The notes: generated from the sequence alone by a model not told the origin. Numbered from the stretch's first letter, positions 26,931 through 36,100 are shown. The stretch is DNA of 55,606 bases from Roseburia sp. AM59-24XD (GCF_003478445.1 NZ_QUET01000025.1:1-55606), one strand, 5' to 3'. Numbers and translations are program-made.

Positions 26931-28369
26931 TGAAGAAGCATCGAAGAACATATGAAGAGTTAAATCTTGACAAGAAAATACAATATCTGATATGGACGCT
27001 GGCAATCCCGATGGTATTCTGTATTTTGCTGCCGGTGGTATCCATGTTTATTTCGATTGGAAATTATTCAACGATCACACACAATATGAATCTGAGCAGT
27101 GATTTCAGTTTGAATTTTAAGGAAAATATGGATCTGAAAATGTATCACTACTGCGTTGGAAGTGCAGAGCAGAAAACACTTCCGATGAAGGATGTCAACA
27201 GGGCGATTCGTCTGGCGGAGGAACTGGAGCAGACAACAGTGCGTAAGGAAAGTAAACGTGCGATAGAGTTAGTGCTTCTTGACTGCAAAAATCTGAAAAA
27301 GAAAATGCGTGCGATAGAGGCAACGAAAGGGTACGATTCCAGACAGACGCAGCTCACGAATAATATTTATGTACTCACGGAGCTGGCGCAGAAAGCAATG
27401 GGAGATTACATATATTATGAAGCAGGATATCTGAAGCAGGTTGAGGATGATATGTTTGTGAGGATCCTGACAGTCGGTGTTTTGCTGGGCATTATTGTTG
27501 TCCTTGTGGTGGCATTTGTTCTTAAGAAGTCTTTCCGGCTCGCAAAAGAGATTACGGATCCGATTGCCAGTTTAAGTGAGAATGTACGTAAAGTGGGATA
27601 TGGAGATTTCCGGATACAGTCCGTGGAGACAAATGTGATCGAAGTGAAAAACCTGAATCAGGGTGTCCAGAAAATGGCACGGCGTATTGAGACACTTTTA
27701 CAGAATGTTCAGGAAGAAGAACGGAAACAGCACATGATCCAGCTGGAACTCTTGCAGGCGCAGGTCAGCCCTCATTTCCTGTACAATACGCTTGATACGA
27801 TCGTTTGGATGGTCGAAGCAGATATGCATGATGAGGCGATTGAAATGCTGACGCATCTGTCTGTTTTTTTCCGGACCGTGCTGTCAAAGGGAGAAGACGT
27901 TATTTCTCTGGGGGATGAGGTGTTACATACCAGGAGCTACCTGGAGATCCAGCAGATCCGTTACAGTGATATTCTGGATTACAGCATTGACCTTCCGGAA
28001 GGGTTCTCAGATATCCGTCTGCCGAAAATGACGCTGCAGCCGATCGTAGAAAATGCATTGTATCACGGTGTTAAGGAAAAGCGCGGAAAGAGCAGCATCC
28101 GGATTTTCTTTGAGGATAACGGAGAAGATATTGTAATGCAGGTGAAAGATGATGGCATCGGTATGACACAGGAACGGCTGGCAGAGGTTCAGGAGGGGCT
28201 TCGCAAAAAGGAGGGTGTAGGCTTTGGTATGTCCGCCGTGGAGGAACGCCTGAAGCTCTATTATGGGGAAAAGTACGGTATTGACATAAGTTCAAAATAT
28301 AATGAGGGGACAGTTGTGTGTATGCGTATTCCGAAAAATTTCAACTTTTCCAATAAAAAAATAAACTAA
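26930..28369 (+). CDS. Sensor histidine kinase (YesM/LytS-type)
   Basis: A 479-aa kinase: membrane helix ~25-50, an external helical sensor domain, a second helix (~180-200), HAMP, then His_kinase with QAQVSPHFLYNTLDTIVW (phosphorylated His) and an ATPase with LQPIVENALYHG and DDGIGM. GTG start overlaps the regulator's stop codon. Partner of the preceding YesN-like protein; probably senses an arabino-sugar, perhaps through the binding protein encoded next. The ligand is inferred. Confidence 0.94.
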   Translation: MKKHRRTYEELNLDKKIQYLIWTLAIPMVFCILLPVVSMFISIGNYSTITHNMNLSSDFSLNFKENMDLKMYHYCVGSAEQKTLPMKDVNRAIRLAEELEQTTVRKESKRAIELVLLDCKNLKKKMRAIEATKGYDSRQTQLTNNIYVLTELAQKAMGDYIYYEAGYLKQVEDDMFVRILTVGVLLGIIVVLVVAFVLKKSFRLAKEITDPIASLSENVRKVGYGDFRIQSVETNVIEVKNLNQGVQKMARRIETLLQNVQEEERKQHMIQLELLQAQVSPHFLYNTLDTIVWMVEADMHDEAIEMLTHLSVFFRTVLSKGEDVISLGDEVLHTRSYLEIQQIRYSDILDYSIDLPEGFSDIRLPKMTLQPIVENALYHGVKEKRGKSSIRIFFEDNGEDIVMQVKDDGIGMTQERLAEVQEGLRKKEGVGFGMSAVEERLKLYYGEKYGIDISSKYNEGTVVCMRIPKNFNFSNKKIN

Positions 28370-28437
28370 ATGAAAAAGCAGATAAAATAGTAAACTTTTT
28401 GCATAAGTATCTTCATGGTAAATGAGCAAAAAATATC

Positions 28438-28443
28438 TATAAT
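28438..28443 (+). promoter_or_regulatory. -10 element of the sugar-importer operon
   Basis: TATAAT 52 bases before the binding-protein start; the region 17 bases upstream shows no -35 match. A promoter with a good -10 but poor -35 fits activation by the upstream AraC-type regulator. Confidence 0.5.
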
Positions 28444-28494
28444 AATAATTGTAGATGACATACAAACTCAATAAAAACAGAGGAGGAAAATGAT

Positions 28495-29559
28495 ATGAGA
28501 ATAAAGAAAATATTATGTTCTGCATTATTAGTATCCTGTATGGTATTTGCAATGACAGCATGTGGCTCCAAGAAAGCCGCCCAGACAGGGTCAGATGCCA
28601 AGAGTGGCAATATCACAGTTGGATTTTCGCAGGTAGGAGCTGAGTCGGATTGGCGTACCGCAAACTCAACATCCATGAAGGAAACCTTCAGTGAGAAAAA
28701 CGGTTACACACTGATTTTTGACGATGCACAGCAGAAACAGGAAAATCAGATCAAAGCGATCCGAAATTTCATTCAGCAGGAAGTTGATTACATCGTATTG
28801 GCACCGGTAACAGAAACCGGATGGGACACCGTATTAAAAGAAGCAAAGGACGCCGGAATCCCGGTGATCATCGTTGATCGTATGGTTAAGGTTTCTGACG
28901 AAAGTCTCTACACAGCGTGGGTTGGTTCAAACTTCGAACTGGAAGGTAAGAAAGCAGCCGCATGGCTGAAAGCTTATCTGGACAAGACAGGACGCGGAGA
29001 CGAACAGATCAACATTGTCGATATTCAGGGAACCATCGGAGCTTCTGCCCAGATCGGACGTACGAAGGGGCTTGAGGATGCCTGCAAGGAGAACAAAAAC
29101 TGGAATCTTCTGGCAGAGGAAACCGGAGAGTTTACACAGTCCAAAGGACAGGAGGTTATGGAATCCCTGTTAAAGAAGCATAAGGACGATATTGACGTAG
29201 TATACTGCGAGAATGATAATGAAGCATTTGGAGCAATTGATGCGATCACTGCAGCCGGAAAGACAGTTGGAACAGGAAAGGACGATATCCTTGTAATGTC
29301 CTTCGATTCAACAAAGACCGGTCTGACGGATGTAAAGGATGGCAAGATCATTCTTGATACAGAGTGTAACCCGCTTCACGGTCCTCGCGTAGAGGAGATC
29401 ATCAAGGCTCTGGAAGCCGGAGAGACACCGGAAAAGCAGCAGTATGTTGATGAGGAAATCTTCGCAGCAGTCGAAGATGTAGACAGTGTTAAGGTTGAGG
29501 ATCAGGACTATAGTGTTACAGTAGTGACAGACGATGTGATTAAAGGACGCGCTTATTAA
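28495..29559 (+). CDS. Sugar-binding lipoprotein, YtfQ-like (galactofuranose/arabinose class)
   Basis: A 354-aa solute-binding lipoprotein: signal peptide with lipobox MTAC (Cys23), then a periplasmic-binding type 1 fold (TVGFSQVGAESDWR, IVLAPVTETGWD, DIQGTIGASAQIGR, NDNEAFGAIDA). These features follow the YtfQ family, which in E. coli binds furanose forms of galactose. Given the arabinose genes upstream, L-arabinofuranose is a reasonable alternative ligand. ATG with AGAGGAGG. A strong hairpin follows, so it may be made in excess over the rest of the transporter. Confidence 0.93.
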   Translation: MRIKKILCSALLVSCMVFAMTACGSKKAAQTGSDAKSGNITVGFSQVGAESDWRTANSTSMKETFSEKNGYTLIFDDAQQKQENQIKAIRNFIQQEVDYIVLAPVTETGWDTVLKEAKDAGIPVIIVDRMVKVSDESLYTAWVGSNFELEGKKAAAWLKAYLDKTGRGDEQINIVDIQGTIGASAQIGRTKGLEDACKENKNWNLLAEETGEFTQSKGQEVMESLLKKHKDDIDVVYCENDNEAFGAIDAITAAGKTVGTGKDDILVMSFDSTKTGLTDVKDGKIILDTECNPLHGPRVEEIIKALEAGETPEKQQYVDEEIFAAVEDVDSVKVEDQDYSVTVVTDDVIKGRAY

Positions 29560-29605
29560 AATCTTCATAATAATCTCATAAAAAGCAACGCTAAAAGTGT
29601 TTCAG

Positions 29606-29651
29606 AAATAGCGCAATATAGAAGCCGCCAAAACTGTATTGCGCTATTTTT
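29606..29651 (+). terminator. Intra-operon hairpin after the binding protein
   Basis: A perfect 13-bp stem (AAATAGCGCAATA / TATTGCGCTATTT) with the 3' arm running into TTTTT. Placed between binding protein and ATPase, such partial terminators usually give high binding-protein expression and lower transporter expression. Confidence 0.85.
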
Positions 29652-29684
29652 GTACCCTTTTCCGCAGAAAGCAGGTGGAATGAA

Positions 29685-31202
29685 ATGGCTCAGAACGAAA
29701 TATTAACAATGAAAGGCATTACAAAAACTTTCCCTGGGGTTAAAGCTTTATCGAATGTGGATTTCAAATTGTGCAAAGGGGACATTCATGCTCTGATGGG
29801 AGAGAATGGAGCCGGGAAATCAACACTGATCAAAGTGCTGACAGGAATTTATCCCTTTGATGCCGGGGAAATCACAATGGATGGCAGACCGATGGTGAAT
29901 CGATCGCCGCAGGACGCACAGAACAACGGGATCAGTACTGTATATCAGGAAGTCAATCTTTGTCCGAATCTTACCGTGGCAGAGAACCTGTTTATCGGAA
30001 GAGAACCAAGAAAGCTTGGTATGATCAACTGGAGCGAAATGAATGCAAGATCCAGAAAACTGCTGCAGTCGTTAGACATTGAGGTCACACCGACAACGCT
30101 CCTGGATGAGTGTTCTATCGCAATTCAACAGATGATCGCCATTGCAAGGGCAGTTGATATGGAATGTAAGGTTTTGATTCTGGATGAACCGACCTCTTCC
30201 CTGGATGAGGATGAGGTTGAGAAACTGTTTGTCCTGATGAAAAAGCTTAAGGCAAAAGGTGTTGGAATCATATTTGTAACACATTTCCTGGAACAGGTAT
30301 ATGAGGTCTGCGATAAGATCACGGTTCTTCGAAACGGAGAGCTTGTCGGTGAGTATGACGTGGAAAATCTTCCGAGAGTCCAGCTGGTTGCCAAAATGAT
30401 GGGCAAGGATTTTGATGACCTGGCAGATATTAAGAGTGAGAGGATCGGCTCGGTCAAAGAAGGAGAATCCGTTATCGAAGCAAAGGGAATTTCTCATCAT
30501 GGAACGATCAAACCGTTTGACATGATCTTTAACAAAGGAGAAGTAGTTGGTCTTACCGGTCTGCTTGGCTCCGGACGTTCCGAGATGGTACGTTCCATTT
30601 ATGGTGCAGACAAGGCGGATTCCGGTGAAATCCGTGTATTTGGCAAAAAGGTAAAGATCAATACACCGTTAGATGCCATGAAAGCAGGAATGGCATATCT
30701 TCCGGAGGATCGCAAAAAGGATGGAATCCTGGCAGATCTTTCCGTAAGGGAGAATATTATTATTGCGCTTCAGGCAAAACGCGGCATGTTCCATCCGATG
30801 AAACGAAAGGAAATGGAGGATGCGGCAACAAACTTTATCAATTTACTGCAGATTAAAACGGCAAGTATGGAAACACCGATCAAGAGTCTGTCAGGAGGAA
30901 ACCAGCAGAAGGTTATTCTGGGTAGATGGCTTTTGACCAATCCGAGATTCCTGATCCTGGATGAGCCGACCCGTGGTATTGATATTGGAACGAAGACGGA
31001 GATACAGAAGCTGGTGCTTCGGCTGGCTGACGAGGGTAAGTCAATAGCATTTATTTCTTCCGAGGTGGAAGAGATGCTTCGTACCTGCAGCAGAATGGCA
31101 GTTCTTCGTGACGGCAAAAAGGTTGGCGAGATAGAGGGCGATGATCTGACACAGGAGAAGATCATGGAGACCATAGCAGGAGGTGAAAAGTCCAATGAGT
31201 AA
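29685..31202 (+). CDS. Sugar ABC importer ATPase, two ATP-binding domains (YtfR-like)
   Basis: The 505-aa protein has two ABC cassettes: Walker A GENGAGKST, Walker B VLILDEPTSSLD; then GLLGSGRSE (degenerate Walker A), LSGGNQQK and FLILDEPTRGID. That arrangement is the CUT2 class that carries monosaccharides such as ribose, galactofuranose and arabinose. ATG follows AGGTGG. It overlaps the first permease gene by eight bases. Confidence 0.96.
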   Translation: MAQNEILTMKGITKTFPGVKALSNVDFKLCKGDIHALMGENGAGKSTLIKVLTGIYPFDAGEITMDGRPMVNRSPQDAQNNGISTVYQEVNLCPNLTVAENLFIGREPRKLGMINWSEMNARSRKLLQSLDIEVTPTTLLDECSIAIQQMIAIARAVDMECKVLILDEPTSSLDEDEVEKLFVLMKKLKAKGVGIIFVTHFLEQVYEVCDKITVLRNGELVGEYDVENLPRVQLVAKMMGKDFDDLADIKSERIGSVKEGESVIEAKGISHHGTIKPFDMIFNKGEVVGLTGLLGSGRSEMVRSIYGADKADSGEIRVFGKKVKINTPLDAMKAGMAYLPEDRKKDGILADLSVRENIIIALQAKRGMFHPMKRKEMEDAATNFINLLQIKTASMETPIKSLSGGNQQKVILGRWLLTNPRFLILDEPTRGIDIGTKTEIQKLVLRLADEGKSIAFISSEVEEMLRTCSRMAVLRDGKKVGEIEGDDLTQEKIMETIAGGEKSNE

Positions 31203-32268
31203 CGAAAAGAAAAAATTTAATTGGAAAGCGGTTACACAGCATCATTTGTTTTTACCAATTGTCTGTCTGCTTGTTGTACTTTTAGTAAATGTGATCAAGA
31301 CACCGGATTTCTTTGTAATATCCATGAAGGGCGGTGTCCTGTACGGGTATTTGGTCGATGTTGTCAATCGTGCCTCAGAGCTTGTGATCGTAGCGATCGG
31401 AATGACTTTGGTTACGGCGGCATCCGGAGGACAGGATATCAGTGTTGGAGCAGTCATGGCGGTGGCGGCTTCGGTATGCTGCCAGATATTATCCGGAGGA
31501 CAGGTGTCGACAGATACGCTGATGAACTCCATGGCATTAGCCATTATTGCAGCAATCATTGTTGCAGGTCTCTGCGGTGCATTTAATGGATTTCTTGTGG
31601 CGAATCTGGGAATCCAGCCAATGGTTGCAACGTTAATTCTGTATACGGCAGGAAGAGGAATCGCGCAGCTTGTTACAAAGGGACAGATCACATATGTCCG
31701 TGTCGATTCCTTTAAGGTAATGGGCGGTTACATTGGAAAATGTCCGATACCGACACCGATCTTTTTCGCCATTGCAGCAATCATACTGATCAATATTATA
31801 TTGAAAAAGACAGCGCTTGGTCTTTACATTGAGAGTGTTGGAATCAACGGTTCCGCATCACGGCTGGTTGGTCTGAACTCCACGATGATCAAATTCCTGA
31901 CTTATGTCATCTGTGGTGTACTTGCAGGTGTGGCAGGAATTGTTGCTTCCAGCCGGATCTATTCCGCTGACGCCAATAATATCGGATTGAATCTGGAGAT
32001 GGACGCGATCCTTGCAGTTGCACTTGGAGGCAATGTTTTAAGTGGTGGTAAATTCAGCATCATGGGATCTGTCATCGGAGCTTATACGATCCAGGCGCTG
32101 ACAACCACGCTTTACGCAATGGCAGTTTCTGCGGATCAGCTTCCGGTTTACAAGGCAATCGTTGTCATCATCATTGTTGTGATCCAGAGCCCGGTATTTC
32201 GCAGAAACATGGAAGCATGGAAGCAAAAAAGAGCTTTAAGGAATAAAGCGATGGAAGGTGGTCATTGA
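31195..32268 (+). CDS. Sugar ABC importer permease (YtfT-like)
   Basis: CUT2-type permease of 357 aa with about ten membrane helices; conserved GGQDISVGAVMAVAA and ALGGNVLSGG are visible. ATG 31195 is chosen because AGGAGGTG lies eight bases upstream. First of two different permease subunits, as in YtfT-YjfF. Confidence 0.95.
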   Translation: MSNEKKKFNWKAVTQHHLFLPIVCLLVVLLVNVIKTPDFFVISMKGGVLYGYLVDVVNRASELVIVAIGMTLVTAASGGQDISVGAVMAVAASVCCQILSGGQVSTDTLMNSMALAIIAAIIVAGLCGAFNGFLVANLGIQPMVATLILYTAGRGIAQLVTKGQITYVRVDSFKVMGGYIGKCPIPTPIFFAIAAIILINIILKKTALGLYIESVGINGSASRLVGLNSTMIKFLTYVICGVLAGVAGIVASSRIYSADANNIGLNLEMDAILAVALGGNVLSGGKFSIMGSVIGAYTIQALTTTLYAMAVSADQLPVYKAIVVIIIVVIQSPVFRRNMEAWKQKRALRNKAMEGGH

Positions 32269-32269
32269 T

Positions 32270-33298
32270 ATGGAAAAGAAAAAATCAAAAAAGAAAATTA
32301 ATAGCAGCACATTCCTGTTGATGATTACAATCGCATTATTTGCAGTAATGTATATTGCGGGAATGATAATATTCAACGACAAAGGCTTTGCAAAACCGCA
32401 GATGTTCATGAATCTCTTTATTTCCAATGCCGGTCTGATCGTGATCGGATGTGGTATGACACTTGTAATGATCACAGGCGGAATTGATATTTCTGTCGGC
32501 TCGGTCACTGCACTGGTGTGCATGTCTGCGGCTTATGCCATGGAAAATAAAGGAATGAGCGCCGTGGCAGCAGTTGTGATCTCTCTTCTGATCGGTACAC
32601 TTTTCGGAATCGTTCAGGGTTATCTGGTGACATATCTGGAGATCCAGCCGTTTATCGTAACACTTGCCGGAATGTTCTTCGGGCGCGGGCTAACGGCAGT
32701 GATCAGTACAGACATGATCGCTATCCAGAATAAAACATTTTTGAAATGGGCAAACTACCGGATCAACCTTCCGTTTGGAACATATAACCGAAGGGGAATC
32801 TTTATTCCGGCATACATATATCCAACGGTGATCATAGCGTTGGCGGTAGTGATCCTGATCACAATCATGCTGAAGTTCACAAAGTTTGGCAGAAGCCTTT
32901 ATGCCATCGGCGGCAATCAGCAAAGTGCTGTTATGATGGGCTTAAATGTAAAACGAACCAAGATGAAAGCATATGTGCTGGACGGCTTCTTAGCTGGTCT
33001 GGGCGGCTTCCTGTTTTGCTTAAACAGTTGTGCAGGCTTTGTAGAGCAGGCAAAGGGACTTGAGATGGATGCGATCGCTTCTGCGGTCATCGGTGGTACA
33101 CTGTTAAGCGGTGGTGTTGGAACGGTAATCGGAACCCTGTTTGGTGTACTGATCAACGGTACTATTTCCAGTCTGATCACGACACAGGGAACACTGTCTA
33201 GCTGGTGGGTAAGAATTACATTATCTGCTCTGCTTTGCTTCTTTATTGTATTGCAGGCTGTGATCGCCGCAGTAAAAAGAAAGAAAAAGAAGAAATAA
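32270..33298 (+). CDS. Sugar ABC importer permease (YjfF-like)
   Basis: 342-aa second permease: lysine-rich start, then about ten helices with GGIDISVGSVTALVC and GGTLLSGGVGT. ATG 32270 follows GGAAGGTGG by eight bases. It completes the four-gene YtfQRT-YjfF-type importer. Confidence 0.95.
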   Translation: MEKKKSKKKINSSTFLLMITIALFAVMYIAGMIIFNDKGFAKPQMFMNLFISNAGLIVIGCGMTLVMITGGIDISVGSVTALVCMSAAYAMENKGMSAVAAVVISLLIGTLFGIVQGYLVTYLEIQPFIVTLAGMFFGRGLTAVISTDMIAIQNKTFLKWANYRINLPFGTYNRRGIFIPAYIYPTVIIALAVVILITIMLKFTKFGRSLYAIGGNQQSAVMMGLNVKRTKMKAYVLDGFLAGLGGFLFCLNSCAGFVEQAKGLEMDAIASAVIGGTLLSGGVGTVIGTLFGVLINGTISSLITTQGTLSSWWVRITLSALLCFFIVLQAVIAAVKRKKKKK

Positions 33299-33334
33299 AA
33301 CAAGAAACAACTATAATGATAATATGCCAGAGAA

Positions 33335-33375
33335 ACTGTCCTGCAAGCGGTGGATTGCTTGTGGGGCAGTTTTTT
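33335..33375 (+). terminator. Terminator of the sugar-importer operon
   Basis: Long imperfect stem (ACTGTCCTGCAAGC with GCTTGTGGGGCAGT) ending in TTTTT. Confidence 0.8.
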
Positions 33376-33415
33376 GAATTAAATTAAAAAATCCTGAAGA
33401 CTTTCTCTCCCGCCA

Positions 33416-33433
33416 CTCGTTATATATAATGAG
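33416..33433 (+). promoter_or_regulatory. Palindrome over the -10 of the first ECF operon
   Basis: CTCGTTATATATAATGAG is almost fully self-complementary and contains TATAAT (33425-33430). No clear -35. A possible operator or special promoter for the sigma-factor gene that starts 29 bases later. Confidence 0.45.
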
Positions 33434-33458
33434 AGGGGGACAAAGGAGGTGATGAGAC

Positions 33459-33983
33459 TTGACGGACAATTCCATACAGACAAAGCGGCTGGAGATCGCG
33501 CTGGAGCAATATGAGCGGCTGATCTTTTCCATTTGCTATCGTATGGTAGGTGATTATTTTGACGCACAGGATGTGACGCAGGAAACATTTCTTACATATT
33601 ACAAAGTGCTGGAACGCTTCAATGGACAGAACGAGAAAGCGTTTTTAACAAAGATCGCTACCAACAAATGTCTGGATTTCCTGAAGCAGAAGCGGCGGAA
33701 GGAAATGCCTTCCGAGGATGAGGTGCTGGAAAGCCGGGCCGGGACAGTTTCATCGCCGGAGGAACGATTTCTGGATGAAGAGATCAAAGGGGAACTACAA
33801 CAGGCGTGCCGCGATCTGAAGCCGCCGTATGGACAGGTAGCGTATGAATTTTACTGCTGTGACCACACAGCGAGGGAGATTGCAGACATGCGGGGCGTGA
33901 AGCTGAAAACCGTGCAGACGCAGATCGGCAGGGCGAAGAAAATGCTTCAGAAGAAATTGAAACACCGGATAGCAGAACCATGA
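33459..33983 (+). CDS. ECF-type RNA polymerase sigma factor
   Basis: 174-aa sigma-70-family protein: region 2 (YERLIFSICYRMVGDYFDAQDVTQETFL) and region 4 (HTAREIADMRGVKLKTVQTQIGRAKK). It lacks regions 1 and 3, as ECF factors do. Start is TTG, eight bases after a perfect AAGGAGGT. Its next-door neighbour is a zinc-finger membrane protein that is the likely anti-sigma. Confidence 0.93.
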   Translation: MTDNSIQTKRLEIALEQYERLIFSICYRMVGDYFDAQDVTQETFLTYYKVLERFNGQNEKAFLTKIATNKCLDFLKQKRRKEMPSEDEVLESRAGTVSSPEERFLDEEIKGELQQACRDLKPPYGQVAYEFYCCDHTAREIADMRGVKLKTVQTQIGRAKKMLQKKLKHRIAEP

Positions 33984-33996
33984 AAGGAGGCGCATT

Positions 33997-34539
33997 ATGG
34001 CACATATTACGGAAGAACAGATCCGAAAATATTATCGGCATGAATTAGAGCAGGCGGATGAATTTGCATTGTTACATCATGTGGCACAGTGCGAATACTG
34101 TGCAGGAAAGCTGGCAGCAGGACTCCCGGAAAGTCAGGTGTTATCCGTGCCGCGGGGGCTTCGGACAGAGATTCTGGAACAGGCAGACAGGATTCCAGGA
34201 AGGCGTCAGCGGCAGCGGGAATATTACCGTTATTGCACCAGAGTGGCACTTGGCATGTGCATGGCACTGGGACTTATGGTGTCTGTGAATTTCATGGACA
34301 ACAGTGCATGGCAGCAGATGGCATCCTGGAAAAATGCTGTGACAGAGCTTTCGACACAACGAGAGCGGACGGCTTCCTCGGATGAGGCGGCAAGAAAGCA
34401 GCAATATGAAAAGGAGCAGTCCAAGAGGCTGCAGGAACAGAAGGAGAAGCAGCGAAAATATTTAGAGCAGCGAAAACAGGAAAGAACCGAACCGGACAGC
34501 CGCCGGGGTGCGGAAAAATGGTTTGATCAATTTAAATAA
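33997..34539 (+). CDS. Putative anti-sigma factor with zinc-binding motif
   Basis: 180 aa. The N-terminal HHVAQCEYCAGKL gives the H-x3-C-x2-C pattern of zinc-finger anti-sigma domains. A membrane helix (~residues 84-100) follows, then a charged coiled-coil tail (AARKQQYEKEQSKRLQEQKE). It probably holds the preceding sigma factor at the membrane until a signal arrives. Start ATG follows AAAGGAGG. Confidence 0.85.
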   Translation: MAHITEEQIRKYYRHELEQADEFALLHHVAQCEYCAGKLAAGLPESQVLSVPRGLRTEILEQADRIPGRRQRQREYYRYCTRVALGMCMALGLMVSVNFMDNSAWQQMASWKNAVTELSTQRERTASSDEAARKQQYEKEQSKRLQEQKEKQRKYLEQRKQERTEPDSRRGAEKWFDQFK

Positions 34540-34553
34540 GGAGGCTTATTGTA

Positions 34554-35105
34554 ATGAGAAAGAAAAAAAATCCGTTTTTAACGTTTTGTTTTGCATGTAT
34601 CCCCGGAGCCGGACAGATGTTTCTGGGATTCTTTAAGCAGGGTGTCAGCCTGATGTCAACATTTATTGTTGTGGCGCTGCTGTCCAGCATGTTCTATGAT
34701 ATCCCAATCTATCTGTTTGATTTTGTGATCTGGTTTTACGCATTTTTTGATGCGATCAACAAAAATGCGATGACGGAAGAGGAATTTGCGGCACAGGAAG
34801 ATAAGTTCATGTTTGTGGATGGTCTGGATGCTTTGCCGAAGATGAATGCCGGCAAGAGAAGAAAAGGTCTTGCGGCAGTGCTGATCTGCCTTGGTGCATA
34901 TCTTCTGTGCAACGATGCACTTTCCATCCTGACGCGGTTTGATATCTGGATTCCGTACGCGGTCAATGAAATGATCCGCAGAGATCTTCCGCAGCTTATC
35001 GTAGCATGTCTTGTGATCTGGTTCGGAATCCGTCTGATCCGCGGCAAAAAGGAAGATCTAACAGAGGATGAGAGGAAATATCTGGAAGGGAGAGATGAGA
35101 AATGA
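34554..35105 (+). CDS. Multi-pass membrane protein of the ECF operon
   Basis: 183-aa protein beginning MRKKKNPFLTFCFACIPGAGQMFLG, the PGAGQ/F-LG pattern of TM2-like membrane proteins; around four to five hydrophobic segments. Function unknown; co-operonic with the sigma/anti-sigma pair and overlapping the next gene by four bases, so probably part of an envelope-stress response. ATG with AAGGAGG. Confidence 0.75.
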   Translation: MRKKKNPFLTFCFACIPGAGQMFLGFFKQGVSLMSTFIVVALLSSMFYDIPIYLFDFVIWFYAFFDAINKNAMTEEEFAAQEDKFMFVDGLDALPKMNAGKRRKGLAAVLICLGAYLLCNDALSILTRFDIWIPYAVNEMIRRDLPQLIVACLVIWFGIRLIRGKKEDLTEDERKYLEGRDEK

Positions 35106-35407
35106 GACAGCGAAGGATAGGAACGGTAACACTGGGACTTACGCTTGTGGCATTTGGTGTCCTGTTTTTGGTACACATCTTTGGCGGTGTATTGGATTAT
35201 ATACTAATATTCCATTTTTGGCCGGCGATTCTGGTTGTGCTGGGCGTTGAAATATTATTTTACACACTCATATCTCCGACCGGAAATGAAAAATATGATT
35301 TTGGCGCACTTGTGATCCTGTTTCTGCTGACGGGCTTTACGATGTGCATGGCGGGAGCGGACTGGCTTCTGACTAACGTACCGGAGAACGTCTGGATTCA
35401 CTGGTGA
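35102..35407 (+). CDS. Small membrane protein, LiaF/LiaI-like N-terminal fold
   Basis: 101 aa with about four predicted membrane helices and FWPAILVVLGVEIL, the FWP-lle motif seen in LiaF-type membrane domains (DUF5668-like). No cytoplasmic tail. Coupled to the previous gene by ATGA overlap. Likely part of a membrane-stress module; specific role unknown. Confidence 0.72.
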   Translation: MRQRRIGTVTLGLTLVAFGVLFLVHIFGGVLDYILIFHFWPAILVVLGVEILFYTLISPTGNEKYDFGALVILFLLTGFTMCMAGADWLLTNVPENVWIHW

Positions 35408-35413
35408 AATAAA

Positions 35414-35448
35414 ACTTCCTGTAAAAGATATTTTGCAGGAAGTTTTTA
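35414..35448 (+). terminator. Terminator of the first ECF operon
   Basis: ACTTCCTG stem with CAGGAAGT and a TTTTT tail. It directly abuts the palindromic element starting at 35451. Confidence 0.88.
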
Positions 35449-35450
35449 AT

Positions 35451-36015
35451 TTACTAAGACTTCCCATACCAAGAACATGAATTAGCCCATAATATTTCTT
35501 ATGTCCGTCTGTTCAGAAACCATATTTTGCCTGCCAATATATTAAAAATCCGTGAGCTATGACTTAAAAATTGTCTTGTCACTTACGGATTTCGAAAATT
35601 CTAATTGCTTTGCTGCTTTGATCTTCGATAAACGCATCCTGCCGTACTCGCCCCAAGGTGGGATTCGGATGTTTCGAGAGGCACTTGCACCCGCCGGTAC
35701 TTACGCCCCGGATTTCGTAAACGCTACGGATAATCTATTCAACATCCGGCGTTATGTACCGCTGCGTGGTGCAGTTGTAGCGGGAGCGTGCCGTCCGAAA
35801 CAGCTGAGCCCACCTATGGGGCTCAGTCGTACGGATGCGTATTTATCAAAGCATTGCAAAGCAAAGATTTTTCAGAAATCCTACTGATCTGCGTCAATTT
35901 TTTAGTCATAGCTCACGGATCAATTTATTTCCCCAGGCAAAATTGATATTTTATTTTCCGGACATAAGAAATATTATGGGCATACATCCATTTGAGGTAT
36001 GGGAAGTCTTAGTAA
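35451..36015. mobile_element. 565-bp full-length imperfect palindrome (foldback/MITE-like element)
   Basis: The element begins and ends with perfect complementary 20-bp ends (35451-35470 and 35996-36015). Moving inward, further perfect matches pair left and right: 23 bp (35485-35507 with 35959-35981), 10 bp (around TTTTGCCTG), 17 bp (35548-35564 with 35904-35920), then TTGCTTTGC, TGCTTTGAT and ACGCATCC (35605-35639 with 35833-35864), GCCCCAAGGTGGG with its partner at 35809-35822, and so on to a centre near 35733. Perfect blocks alternate with unlike blocks of almost equal length. Open frames inside (for example 35552-35887) show no recognisable protein and I do not call them genes. It could be a non-autonomous mobile element, two inverted copies of a ~280-bp unit, or a long hairpin RNA. 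No clear target duplication. Confidence 0.85.
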
Positions 36016-36072
36016 TTTATAGAAAACGGTTCGTAATGCGACGAAAAAATAAGGGCAAAATTCCCATTTTTT

Positions 36073-36100
36073 TGCAACCTTTTCGAAAAAAGCGTGTCTA
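36073..36100 (+). promoter_or_regulatory. Candidate ECF-type promoter before the serpin operon
   Basis: TGCAAC (36073-36078), 16 bases, TGTCTA (36095-36100); the -35 AAC and -10 GTC resemble ECF promoters such as those of sigma W. Since the operon carries its own ECF sigma gene, autoregulation is likely. It is 100 bases before the serpin start. Confidence 0.5.
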
